Shown here: positions 33,130 to 45,800 of the stretch, piece by piece
Layout of the letters: every line of letters starts with the position of its first letter
Position numbering within the stretch: position 1 is the first letter of the stretch
NCBI RefSeq assembly: GCF_001577835.2
Contig: NC_029529.1
Location: 5,954,157 to 6,018,156, forward strand
Length of the DNA: 64,000 bases
Source: Coturnix japonica
Taxonomy: Eukaryota > Chordata > Aves > Galliformes > Phasianidae
Direction: 5' to 3'
Notes under the pieces: generated by a model
The model's input: the letters and a program-made list of their open reading frames with translations, nothing else
What the model was told of the DNA's origin: nothing
The model's database searches: none
Translations under genes and position numbers: made by a program

Positions 33130-36100
33130 AGGAGAGAGAGAGAAAAGAGAGAACCACATTCTGCAGTTACAATGGTAGTACAGTGTTATTTGTGATCATT
33201 TCATACAGAGAAGTATGGACGTACAACAAATTCATACTTGAATCTGGCTTGAAACACCCAAGTACCTACACCAAGGGCTTCTCCCCTGCTATGCTTGGGA
33301 ACTTCCATCTGCAAAACTGAGATCAGTATTGGCTCTGTACTCCAACCAGCTGGAAAGTCACTCAGGTATTAGAACCAATGGGATGGACTGCTCCCAGGAT
33401 CTGAGTGTGGTCAGTGGATGTCACCCTCCTTGTACTGCCTGATGATGTGTGTGCACTGAAGTCCTGCAAAGACCTGGAGAAACCATCCCCACCCACTACA
33501 CCCAACACTGAGGGACAAGGAAGGACAGTTAGCCCACCTCATAAAGTGCAGACATTGGTTTGTGGCAATTGATTTCCATCACTGCACTGCTACCAGGAGG
33601 AATCACACTGACGAGTAACCCAAACATACTTTGCAAGCAAAGACATATTTCAAACTCAGAGTTTGTCTTACCAGGTATGTCCCAGCAGGAGCTGCACCAG
33701 CTCCCAGCCAACCTAGAAGACAATGTGAAGTGATTTTTAGCAGCATATTCAGGACAGGGGCTCATTCTCACAATCCCCATCTGGCTTAGCAGATCCCAAA
33801 CATCAGTCATCTCCCTATATCATTCTGTTAGTCGTTCTTGACACAGCATTTCACAGAATCAAATGTCAGACCTTCTCCTCATCCTGACTTTTGACAGCTG
33901 TCTGACAAGCAGGCATGAGGTACTACTCCTTTATCTGCTCAGAGCCTTTTTCCTCCCAAAGAAGGAAGGGCAGGGAAAGAGGCAGAAAACACTCTTGGAA
34001 TGTTCCTTCTCTCCAGGACTTCTTTGTTCAGTATCTCTCATGTGTCATGACAGGATCAAGGTAAGTGATCAGCCCAGTGCTTACACATCCATGATGCTTC
34101 CAGCTTTGCTGCTTCTTCCTGCTTCTTACAGCATCGACATGGAAACATCAATTGTAGCCAAGCCTGCATTGTGTTTCACACATCTCCAGCTAAATCCTTG
34201 AATGGATTTAAACCATCCTATGCTGCAGAACTGCACACAATGCAGGCCATGCCACTGTATGACAGCCATCACTCCAGCCTTGTCTGAGAGCTTGGCATGG
34301 ATTTACTAAATGAAATCAGGCTGTTGCTGTTGGCTCTTGGCAGGTCCGTGCAGGTTCTCCACGGCTCTCTATACTTTATTTCTCAACTTTTGCACTCTTC
34401 TTAATGTCAACTTGTTGTTTGTTTTTTTTTCCAGCCGATACCAGGAAGTTGGAAATATGGTGAAATGCAGCTTAGGAAACCAAAACAGCATACACGGACT
34501 CAGCTCTCCCTGGCATTACTATTGTAAAGAACAAGAAACCTGCCAAGCTCAGCATCTCTAGCACATAGAAAAGAAAGGGGGGTAGGGAGGGGAGGAGATC
34601 CCATATGACAGAGCAGATTGAGTAAATGCAACAAATGCTACATGAAATGAGAGGCAGGGAGAAGAAGACAATGATTCAGTGATTTGGGGCACCCGAGGAG
34701 ATGCTGGCAGGCTGACAAGGTACAACTGAGGTAGTGTTTCTCTCATGGTGTGTCCAGATGTAAAATAGCTTGTAGGGGTGGATGAGAAGAGTCCCTAATT
34801 AGTATAACAGCTCTCTGGATTACTGCTGCTACACCTTTTCTAATTATTTAATTAATAGAGAACTGTCACTAACCAACAGGCAAAGAAGCGATACCCATAG
34901 CTGGCCAAACACAGTGCTTGCCTCTAACCCTACCATATATTAGCTGTACTCTTAGGCAAAGTCCTGAAAGAGTTACCAGGAGCACAACCACAAGTCAAGA
35001 GCCATAGGCCATGCTTCCCTGCTTACAGACAAAGCCAAGACTGTTTCTACCCATAATAATCACTTCCTCTTCACCTCGGGTTTGGACCTCGGAAATACAC
35101 ATCCAAGCCCTTTGGTCCCAGTCTTGGTAAGTCCTGGCATAGGTTTATCTTTAAGCATGGAAATAATCCCATTGAACTGGAAGAGCAGCGTTCAGAGATG
35201 TGGAAAAGGAGGAAGGTGGGGGCCTCTCTAATCCTGCAGGAGCTCAACTCACTATCACAACAATCCTCATTCTACGATAAAAAATGCCTCATCTCACCAT
35301 TGCATTAAGAGACATGAAATCTTTCAGGCAACCTATGCAATTCTGCTAGAGAAACTTCACTCCTTGTATAGGATACCAACATAAAACTGGAAAATCAGTT
35401 TTTCATCGGTTTCCACAACACACTGATCAGTTTTGAACAGAAACAACTGTGTAATTAATGAAATAAAGAAGAAAAAAAGCAATCTGTTAATTAGTTTTCC
35501 TTCCTTAAAACTGATAACCAAACCCACCACAGAGCAAATGAGAGCCTCTTTATGTAGCTGCTCCCCACCTGGCATCTCATTAGCTTGTTTGTAATGTTAT
35601 AAGCCCATGTTTTATCATCACTGACACTCATTACAAAGGTGATCCCAAATCTGACAAGGAAGAGAGAACGAAGTGCTGACACTTTGGGAAAGTAATGAGT
35701 GCTTTGGAATCCCTCTGCACAAAGAATGGGAGGAGGGAGAGTAGGGGAATAAGTAGAGGAATACAAACAGAACCAGCTAAGGCTATCCTTGTAAATAAGT
35801 GCCTTCTGTATATTCAAACAGAAGGAGGAATGAGCAGACAGCTCTGCAATGACAGGAGGAAAATTGATTCCACTTATGCCCTTCCACTCTGTTCATGACA
35901 GAAATGAATATATTTTGCCTCAAGGATTCATTAATAAACAAGTGAACCGAAGGCTGAGGATTGCAAACAACCACCAAAGTAATGCTTGGTGGTATTTCAG
36001 CACAATCTTCCCTTTTGAGAGTTACCCCAACCGCAGCTTCCAGGACACCCTTCCCCACGCAGCAATACTCACTGAGCACAAGGAGGAAGCCAAGCTGCAA

Positions 36101-39100
36101 AGGTGGCATTTCTGCAGAGGTCTTCAGAGTGTCTGTGCCCACCAGGAATCACCTTTTATCAGCCAAAAAAAAAGCAGATATAGAGAACACTTAGTTGCAA
36201 AAAAAAAACCCTGAACCTGGATAGGAAAGGTGCTCATTCAAATAACTGCCTTGGCGAGTGAATTTACAGACATCGACAACCTTTATAAAGCCTGTCTGAA
36301 ACTGGATCCGAAGCACGTGAAACTACTTGAGTGTATGCTCAGCCTAATCAAGCAAAGAGAATTCAGTGTTAGTGAAGCTGGATTCACTGCTATCAATGCA
36401 GTTGGTGGGCTCTGCTTTGCAGAGGAGGACAGCAGCTTGCAAACCTGCTCGGATGGTTAAATGCGGCACTCACCTCCCAGCCACCTGTCACAGGGTCCTC
36501 AGTGTGCAGCTCCCTGATCATAGAGGGCTGCTTTTCACTGAGCAAACCAGGGTGTGTCTTTGGCTTCTGAAAATTACATCTGAAATTACAGGATGGATTT
36601 GGAGCACCGGACACACCTTTAAGTCCTTGAAGATGCAAACGTTTAACAGTGCAAATAGAAATGTGGTTTTTTGTTAGTGCTTGGTATTCACTTGGATACC
36701 ATTGGAAACACTGATCTCAAAGAGAGGCTGTTTGGAGTGAGCAGGACAAGAGCAGTGAATAAGTGCATTCCCCCCATGTCCCAGACTTGACTTGTTTGCC
36801 ATTCATGGGACAGAACAGTCACACAGCTCCAGGACTGTAATCCCTGAGATCACTATCTCCCTATTACCACAAGCAGCCTTTCTCTCAGTAAATCTGCACA
36901 ATTCCTAGAACATAACTTTATGGATTTCCCAGTACAATAAAACATTGTTTACTTTTTGCAATTAAGACCTTGCATTTAGTTATAAGGGGTCTTTGCGCAG
37001 TAACTTCATGCTGCAGGAGCTGAAGGGTCCTGATGGATCCTTAATGGATTTGACCTGCTCCTTAGGCTGAAAAACACATGGAATGGGTCCTCATAATCTC
37101 CCCAGAACTGTGTGTCAGCAGTCATGGGGACCAAATTAGTGTTCTCTCCAACTAACTCTAAGCCCAGAAGCACTTCAAGAACTTGCAAGCACAATCTGCA
37201 AGACTAAAAATGAGACCGGCTGCAGATTTTAACAAGAGAGGGATATTAAACTGCCTCCCATCTGGTTCAGACTTCTTTCCTCTGACCCTTGGATCTGAGA
37301 CTTCAAAGCGATAAGAAACTGTCCAAAATAACTCAGTTTCTTTGTGTGCAACCGAATAATTCTGCATACTCAAATGTGAAAATCTGTCTTGGGTCCCTTT
37401 ATTGATGTTTTCTCAAAAGAAGGTTCCCCATAAGCCATTTAAGTCCCAGGCTCAGGCTTGTCCCATCACACCCACCTACAACTCATGTGTTTGTGGCAAT
37501 GCAGAGAAAAGCTGGTGTTGACTCACAGCACCACCACGTACCCAAACCCAGCTCCCTCCCTACTCCCGGTTTTCTTAGCACGCTTAATATGTTTATCAGC
37601 TATTTTGAAACTTGTACGAGATTACTGATTCATACTTATTGTTCCTCTGATCTAGAAGTCCAGAGGATGCCAAACATGAAAGCAACTGTTAGCTTCCATC
37701 TAAGCTATCCATTTCTATGTAAACTCAAAGCACATCATTTTATAAATAATCAAACTCATGGATTCCCAGTTCAAAGGAAGAAGCTGCTTCTCCAGTAAAT
37801 CCAAATGAAGTCTCCTTGAGACAGATGGGAGATCCTTCAGTCAGGCTTCAAACACCACGGCTTTTGGTGTCTTGTGCCTTTCAGAAGGTCAGCACTGCAA
37901 GCAGGCAGCTCACAAAGGAAGGTCAGATAAGCCCGTATTGCTGCTGAGCCCTGATCATGCTGCTGGAAGAACTGCAGGTCCAGCAAAGGGTCGATGAAGA
38001 AGGCAGCAAAGACCACATGGCACAGCATGGCTCTGAATCTGCAGCCAGATCCACTGCTTCTCATGGGGGGTATCTGAAGGTGAAATGGAAGAACAGGATG
38101 GATCTGTAAAGCAGAAGAATCAACAGTGAGCCCCAGCCAATGATGAGGAAACTGGGGGGGGTGGAGGTCAGGATTTTCTGCTTGTGTTGGTCAGGTAATC
38201 ATGCGCAGCTAAAGAGTGTGCCAAGCAACCCCCCCAATGAGGATAGAGTTCACAAACGCAAGAAGGAACTTTCATCTATAAACAAACTGTTATTTTTCTT
38301 AGCTCTGTTCACAAAGTGGCTGAGCAGAAGCATCAAGTATTTGGCAGTATCCTGACTATTACAGCGAATAAGGCTGGAGCTGATCTATGGCTTTGTATCT
38401 GCTCAAGTAAGCATAAGTAAGAGCTACAGCTTCCTGAAATAGGCTTCTATCTAGGGGATTTTTGGATGTGATGCCACGTTCAGACTGACCACTTTGTAGC
38501 ACTGGCCGGGAACAGCAGTTTGGCCTCTTTCAGGTTTTCCTGCGCTTTCTACATGGCAGCCTGACCCAGCCTGGGGACACAGCCCCATCATCATAGGAGC
38601 ATTAACCATGTGTGGCAGCACAGCTTTGAGATGAGGTTAAGATTTGCAGATGGATGGTCAGACAGGAGAACATCACAGCCTCTTACAAAGCGTCATCACT
38701 CTGGAAAAGTAGATTTTATGCCATAATTCAGTAATAACCCTCACGCTAACCAGAAAAGATGTGGAGCAGGTGCTTCATTCCTATTATCTGAATATCCTCA
38801 GCAACATGAAGCAATTCAGGCAGCAGCTATGACTAAGCCAGAATGAGATATTTGCAGCCCACACCTGGTGGACAAGTCTTTCAGGAGATGGAGCCTAGCA
38901 CACCCTCAGATACCACCCCAGAAGCAGAGCTCTCCCTATCATTAACTACAGAGATTCCAGTCACCCCTTGCCCTGTGGTACCAGTGGATACAGAAGTGCC
39001 TGCAGCCTGCCCTTGCGTTGGCATGTGAGGGGGATTTTAGAGCTCACCTGTAAAAAGTCACTTCTAGTTCAATGCCATTAATGAGGAGACCTCTCTCTGC

Positions 39101-42100
39101 CTCTCTTCCTTCTTGCATTCCTCCCTCCCTGCAAGCATCCCTCTCCTGAAATTGCAGGTAATCCAATGTCTTTGTGTCACCTCCTCTTCTCAAATGCACA
39201 AATTTCCCTGCAATAGCAAGTGGGGAATGAAGCCTGGTTTTGCATCATAGCACTCAATTGAAGGGTCATGGCAGGAGGGCAGTCAATGAAACCTGCAGAG
39301 GATGGGTAGAAGTGGGCCAGGCCTAAGATGCCATTTGTGCCATGGGAAAATGAGTCAGTGCATTCACAACCCTCTTCTCTCCCAGCCTGACTGAGCCATC
39401 ATGGGCGGCTCAGGTGTTCTTCAGCAACCCTAAATTGTACAATTGGTTGTCGATGTGTTCCTGCCATGTTAAGCCAGGTGTGGCAACAGGCAGCAAATCC
39501 CTCCCGATCCCATCTCCACCACGCACACCACACACCCTGCTCAGCCCAGAGTCACTGTGCTTCCCTATAGCTTCCATGCAGAACTACAGGGGCTTTGGGC
39601 TGTCCCTGAAAAGTCAGATCTTCCATTAGGTGGACAGAGAGCACACTGGGGAAGCAGAGCCAGACCAGCAGATACATGCTCACACCACAGACAAACCATC
39701 CATCCCAACATGTGCCCAAGAGCAAGCAAACTGCATGCATCACACATAGATACTAATAGAAAACTAAGGCATAAGCAGCTTCAAGACCACAAAGGCAGTG
39801 GTATGATACAGTCATCGCTTGTGCCCAGCTCTTATTTTATCCTCCCTGTATAGATCTCAGGCTTACCAGGACTTGGCACACAAAGGAAGACTCCCCCGCA
39901 GCTGAATTAAGCCTCTGTGAAACTTCTCCTCTCCTTATCTCGCTAAAAATGCAAACAAGGAAACACTACTAAATAAATATCCACACTTGAGAACTGTGAT
40001 TTCATTGGCATCAGACCAATCACTGCACTATGGCTCAGTGTTTCCATTGCAGAACAGTCCTGCCCTCGCTCCGGCTGCTCTTGACTAAAAATGCTGCTGC
40101 CTACTTGTAGAAAAGAAAGGTAAGTTAGGTCAGGTAAGGTTATACATATTTCAGGGAAGGTAAACTGGGGCAGGAAAAGTTATATGATCTGTCTCATTGA
40201 CGCATCCATCACAGGATGGGGTCCGAGTTCGAGGGGAGGTTTGCAAGCTGGAGAGTCTCAGGGCAGCAGAGAGGAAGCTCTGAAAGCTATCCTCCAGCAT
40301 CCTGACCTTGTATCCTTTTTACATGTGGTTTACCATGATGTGCAAGGAGGTTGAATGGTTACAAGCTGAGATATAGACAGGTGGTAAGAAAAGAACACAT
40401 CTGCAGAAAAGCAGAGAAACTTCTGTTGGTTCCTTAAGACCTCATTTTCAGTTCCCAAAAATGTGAGGGATTGTTCCTAGGTTAATCATCACACGGTTTA
40501 TGGTCTCTGTGTTTTTGCCAAAGGTGGTATCTTCTCTTTTCCTTTGACAACTTCTGATCATAGCTCAGGGCCTTGACATGAGTACCAGGCCATGGGTTGT
40601 CGGGCAAAGATGAAGCAAGTGGAGTGACACAGGCATAGCTACTGCCTTATCCAACCTGGCAGTAGGGGCAGTTCTGGTTATCAACCAGAGGATGTCTGCT
40701 GGGCTTAAGCCTGGTCTTGCATGGCCTTCTTCAGCAGCCTATGCTTGGGCCATACTCCACACTCAAAAGGCGTAGCAGTAAAAGTGGCTGCTGGTTCAGA
40801 AAGCAAGTGAACAACACCCTCAGACTTACTATCAGTGCAAGTGTAGTTTCAAATTGACAGGGCTGACCCTTATCTCGGGCAGATCTTCAAAAGAACGTAT
40901 TAGCAGGTCACATCCAGCTCTGTGACTGCAGAACAGTTGTTAAATGTCACTTGGAGAATTTCTTTTTATAAACAAGGCAGGACTTGGTTCCACATGCAAG
41001 TTATCTCACTTCTGCTTGCTTAAGCATTCGGTTACAAGTAGGGAACATGTGAAAATAAACATTATTGGCTTTGAGATGGTACTGTGCCCACACCTACAAA
41101 TTCCAGAGGGGTCAACAAGAACCTGACACTGAAGGTTTGTTTCTGACAGCTCATGCAAGACCATCAATGCTCACCTCCATGCACTAACAGGTCTTCACAA
41201 GACAAGAAAGCCAAAGGTCTCAGGGACCTGCCTACCTTCAGACAGCCCTTTCCTTGGCCACCCCAGGAAAAAAAAACCCAGTCCTGATTTGTCTTCTCCT
41301 GCAGTAACTCCACAGTAAACCCTGCTCTGAACACTCAGCATGCTATTAAAAGAAGTACCATGGAGACAAATAAAAAGGCAGAGGAGATGATTAAGAGTGG
41401 GGACAAAAAGGCCAAAGAGTACCAAGTATCACTAGAAGCTAGAAGTAAAACTCAACCATCACATCACACCTTGCCAAAACTTTACATGAAATTCTACTTG
41501 CTATCTACCTCCTTCTCTATAATCATTTCTGAGTTGCACAAAGTCAAAAAACCACATGTACCTAACAGTCAAACCTCCTGAATTATAAGCTTAATAAAGC
41601 TGAAAAAGAAGTACCGTGAAGCCTGTATTTCCTCTCTCTTGGTAAGGTTTCTGTTCATGTTGGTAATGTGACTGGCTACACTGGAGCAGAAGTATTGTTT
41701 AACAGTACCCTAATCCTGTTTAGCTGCCCATCAGGGTACAGAGGTCCTCCTGACACATGAGCAGCCAGGTTTAAGAAGCATGACCAGCTTTAAGTTAACT
41801 GACGTCGGAAAAGCAGAGTTCAGCAGCGAGGCTCAGAACTCACACGTGCTCCTGGGAGCCCAGCCCAGCCTTGAAAGACTGCTTAGGAAAAAAACAGGTT
41901 GTTACAACATTGGATCTTTGGCCATTAGTTCCGTCTGTACCATGAAACTCACACTGTTCAGAGCATTTGGCATCCAGCTGCTTGTGTCAGCTGCTGTGCC
42001 ACGTTCTCAGTTCCCAGGTCTTTCGTGTGAACAGGTTCTCCCAAAGCACACACCTTCTACAGCACCAGGAATGAAAGGGTGAGGTGCTGTGGGTATCCAG

Positions 42101-42740
42101 CAATGCTTTTACTCCATCCTGCCCTGACATGAGTACCGTCAGCGCTTGGACATCTCTATTACGCACTCAAGTGCAGCAAAAAATAGCTATAATTGTCAGG
42201 CACTCCTTACTTTGAGTACAAAGCAGCTTTGTATTTTAGAGCTTCAGGAAAATGGTCTCCTGTATGAGTCAGCTGCCTTCTAAAAAGCATGATGTGATTT
42301 CAGTAGCTTCCCCTTACAGTAAGGCCGACACCTTGCGATGTAACCAAGCAGTCTGACCTCCCTCTCTGCTCTGTGTATAGATAGACATGCATGGATGCAT
42401 ACACAGCCACCTACAGATGGTGATGTTACATGCAGACAAAATAGAGGAGAGGAAAATGCCTCAGGAGAGTTAGAGATCCAGGCTCATAAACTACCTCCAT
42501 TTCTTATGTGACTGACCCTAAACCCCATTAAAGACCCCCAGCTTTTAAAGCACTTTCTCCCCACACCAGCACCTTGCTATTACCAGCAAGGGATGTGTTT
42601 AATGCATGGTAATGTCATGCCCCTTGCAGGCAGCGCTTAGTAAAGCAGGCTAGGGAAGCTTTAATCCCTTTGTGTCATGTGTGTGTCTTATGATAAGGAT
42701 CTATCAAGCAAGGCTATCAATAAACCCAACGGAACGTCAT
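33130..42740. other. Long gene-poor interval between MSLN and CIAO3
   Basis: About 9.6 kb in which I recognise no protein family, RNA gene, CR1 copy or other repeat family. Base composition is more AT-rich than the left third of the window. Several open frames of 60-120 codons exist (for example 35849-36214 and 36230-36460 on the plus strand), but none shows a known domain. The MSLN promoter should lie near its left end and the CIAO3 promoter at its right end. Lineage-specific or noncoding transcripts cannot be excluded. Confidence 0.45.
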
Positions 42741-42862
42741 TTTGCCTCTATCCTGAATATCACGACAGGGCGCCATATCACGACAGCAGTGTGGCTTTTA
42801 CGACAGTGTCGCAACTCCTGCCCCTCCCGCTGGCTGCCGCGCTTGACGGCGGCGGCGCTGTC
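42741..42862 (+). promoter_or_regulatory. CIAO3: CIAO3 promoter with ACGACAG repeats
   Basis: CpG content rises sharply here. ACGACAG occurs at 42762, 42780 and 42800. The first two copies lie within an identical 12-mer, ATATCACGACAG. The third forms part of a perfect inverted repeat CGACAGTGTCG at 42801-42811. There is no clear TATA box; the start codon follows at 42863. Confidence 0.5.
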
Positions 42863-45800
42863 ATGGCGTCTCCCTTCAGCGGGGTGCTGCAGCTGACCGA
42901 CCTGGATGATTACATCGGACCCTCGCAGGTGGGTGTCCAGGGGGGCAAGAACCGCAGGGCCCGGCCTAGGAGAGCCATACTGGAAGGGAAACAGGGAGTA
43001 GGGGGGGGGAGGTGAGGAGACAGCACTGTGCGAGTCTAGCTGTGCAGATAGGGCAGTAAAAATGACATAAAATGCTAAAAAAGCCCTTGGGGCTCCATGG
43101 TAGAGCAGCACAAAAATCAGGCAACAGCTGTGCTGAGCCTGTCAGAGCCTTTCCGACATGACATGGAACCCCATTGGCAATAGCCGCCCGCTGGCTGTAG
43201 TGACCACGCCTCCATCCGTTCCAATTTGCAATGAGGGAATGCGAGATCGTCTGTGAGATCTAAGAGGGGATCAAGGCTCTGTGCTTGTCAAGGCTCCTTT
43301 TAACGCAGCTCTGTGATTCGGAAGGGACACAGTCTCCTCTGGCTTTGGTGTGATGCTGAAAAGGTGCTCGTTCTGTAAGAAAGGGGTAAGGTTCTAAGGA
43401 CCATTTTCCCTTGGTGGATGTAGACACAGTCAGTAGATCTGGCATCATTTAAAGCAGAGTAATAGACATTCGCTCTATTGGGTTTGACCGTTCGAGTCTT
43501 GTCTCTTCACTTCTGAGCCTTATTTCTCTTTTAGGAATGTATCAAACCTGTAAAGGTGGAAAAAAAGCCTGGGAAAGCAGCAGCTAAGATCAGAATTGAA
43601 GCTGATGGGAGCTATGTTCAGATCACTCAGGTATGCCTGACCTTTCTTTATTGTTGTGTAAGATATCCAGACAATGCTGATGGTTAGTTATGTATTTAAA
43701 TAAGGTGCCGCTATTTAAGGACCAGGATCTGGGAATGCTGATGACAACAGCAAAATATATTACAAAATCCTTTTTTCCTCACCTTTATTCTTCCTTGTCT
43801 GCTCTTGATAAGCCAGGAGGGTAAAGAGGACAATATCCTTATTACTAAACATAGTAAAGATGAGAAACTGCCACCCTACTCAATTCTGTGTTGTGACCAA
43901 AACTGAGTCTTATCTGTTTCTTCCCAGGATGGAGAAGCACAGAAACTGGAGAAGGCTAAAATTACTCTGAATGACTGTTTAGCTTGTAGTGGCTGCATTA
44001 CATCAGCAGAGAGTGTTTTAATCACTCAGCAGAGCCATGAGGAGTTCTCCAAAACTCTAGCTTTTAACAAGGTAAGTGATGAGACAGGGGCGGGTCAGCT
44101 GCAGAGTTAGTAGATGTGAGTATTAGTACTGTCTGATCAGCTTTCTTTTGTTGCTGTTATTATTTTTAAAGGCTGCAGCTCCCAATGAACAGAAGCTGGT
44201 GGTGGTTTCTGTTTCACCACAATCCAGGGCTTCACTGGCTGCAAAATGTAAAATGAGCATTCTGGAAACAGCAAAGAAGTTGACTGCATTCTTAAAGAGT
44301 CAAGGCAAGTGCTGCATTGCGTCCTACCCATGACAGAGGGGACTGCTGGGCTATCCATCAGGCACAGCTTTTATGAGCACCTAAAGGTGATATGAATTAA
44401 GAAGTACAAACTTCAGTCACAAAATAAACCTGGAGTAATGGAGGAAAGGAGCTTTAAATTATCCGCATTCCTCCTATGACTTCTGCTCTTGTCCTGCTGT
44501 GCTAGAGAAAACAGTTCACTCTCAAATACAGATTGATAGCAGTAAATATGATGTGTAGCTTGCTGCTTGTATCTTCCTTGTGAATTCTAATGTGCATGTT
44601 GTACCACTTAGGTGTGCACTATGTATTTGATACAACTTTCTCAAGAAACTTCAGCCTGCTGGAGAGCCAAAAGGAGTTTGTAAAACGCTTCCGAAGGCAA
44701 TCAGAAGACAAAAAGGCTTTGCCAATGCTAGCTTCTGCCTGTCCAGGTACATTACAAAGTTGGTTACAGAAATAAGATGCCATTCTAATAATACACCTAT
44801 ACAAGAACTCAAAAAGCTAGTCAGAAAAGTTCATATTAATTTGCTTAAAGTATTACTCTTCACAAAGAGAGCTTGGTGTTAATAGTGGTAATGGTCTGTA
44901 GAAATACCTACTCGCCTCTATAAATGGAATTGTTACACCTCTTTGCCTTTTGTGCTGAGGCTGAAAATGGTTATGAATGGGTGGTGAGCCTGAGGTTGTG
45001 GGCAGAGTGAAGGGGTGCTTGCTATTTATATGTATATATATATATATATATAACTATATATATATATATAGTTATATAGTTATATATAGTTATATAGTTA
45101 TAGTTACTGATTGCAACTATTTGCTAATTATTCTCTCTTCAGGTTGGATCTGCTATGCAGAGAAAACCCATGGCAGTTTCATCATTCCTTACATCAGCAC
45201 CACTAAGTCTCCACAGCAGATCATGGGCTCCTTGATAAAGGGCTATTTTGCAGAGCAGCAGGTAAGGTGCATCAAACACAAGCTGATACGTTTTCCTGTA
45301 CTGTGTACATTAAGGATTGAAGATAATTGTTTTTATCTTGCAAATTGCCAGCAAAGGCATTGTCACTTCTGTGATACCTGTTAAGAAACTTGCAGCTGGG
45401 ACAGCAGCACTAAGTTCACACTTTGTGGCTTGAAATCTCTATATATTATTCAGGAAGTCTAAGGAATCTGATTTGTCATTATTCTTGTGCTTATATCTCA
45501 CTCGTCCTGTATGGTATTTTCCTGCTGATCAAGGCTGGTGAATAAGGTAAAATAAACTAACCCAGGACAAAACCTCAGTCAGTGCATACGTGCAGATCAT
45601 GCCTTGTCTAAAAATTGCTTGCTCTTTTCCAACTTCATGTTCTCTTTCAGTTTTGCTTAGTTCTGTTCCCAGTCCTTAACCTTTGGAATCTTTCCAAGTG
45701 TAAAGTTGGTGCTTACAGACTAATATTATAGCCCAGAGTCATCCAGCAGCAAACTTAAGCACCATGTCCGGTTGTATGATTTATTGTCCATTAATGAGCT

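Noticed and set aside
35849-36214. 121-codon plus-strand frame overlapping a 119-codon minus-strand frame
   Set aside because: Two long frames on opposite strands over the same bases, without domains, are more easily explained by chance than by two genes.
33130-42740. Possible endogenous retrovirus or other large mobile element in the long gene-free interval
   Set aside because: No polymerase, integrase or capsid-like reading frames and no paired terminal repeats could be recognised by eye.
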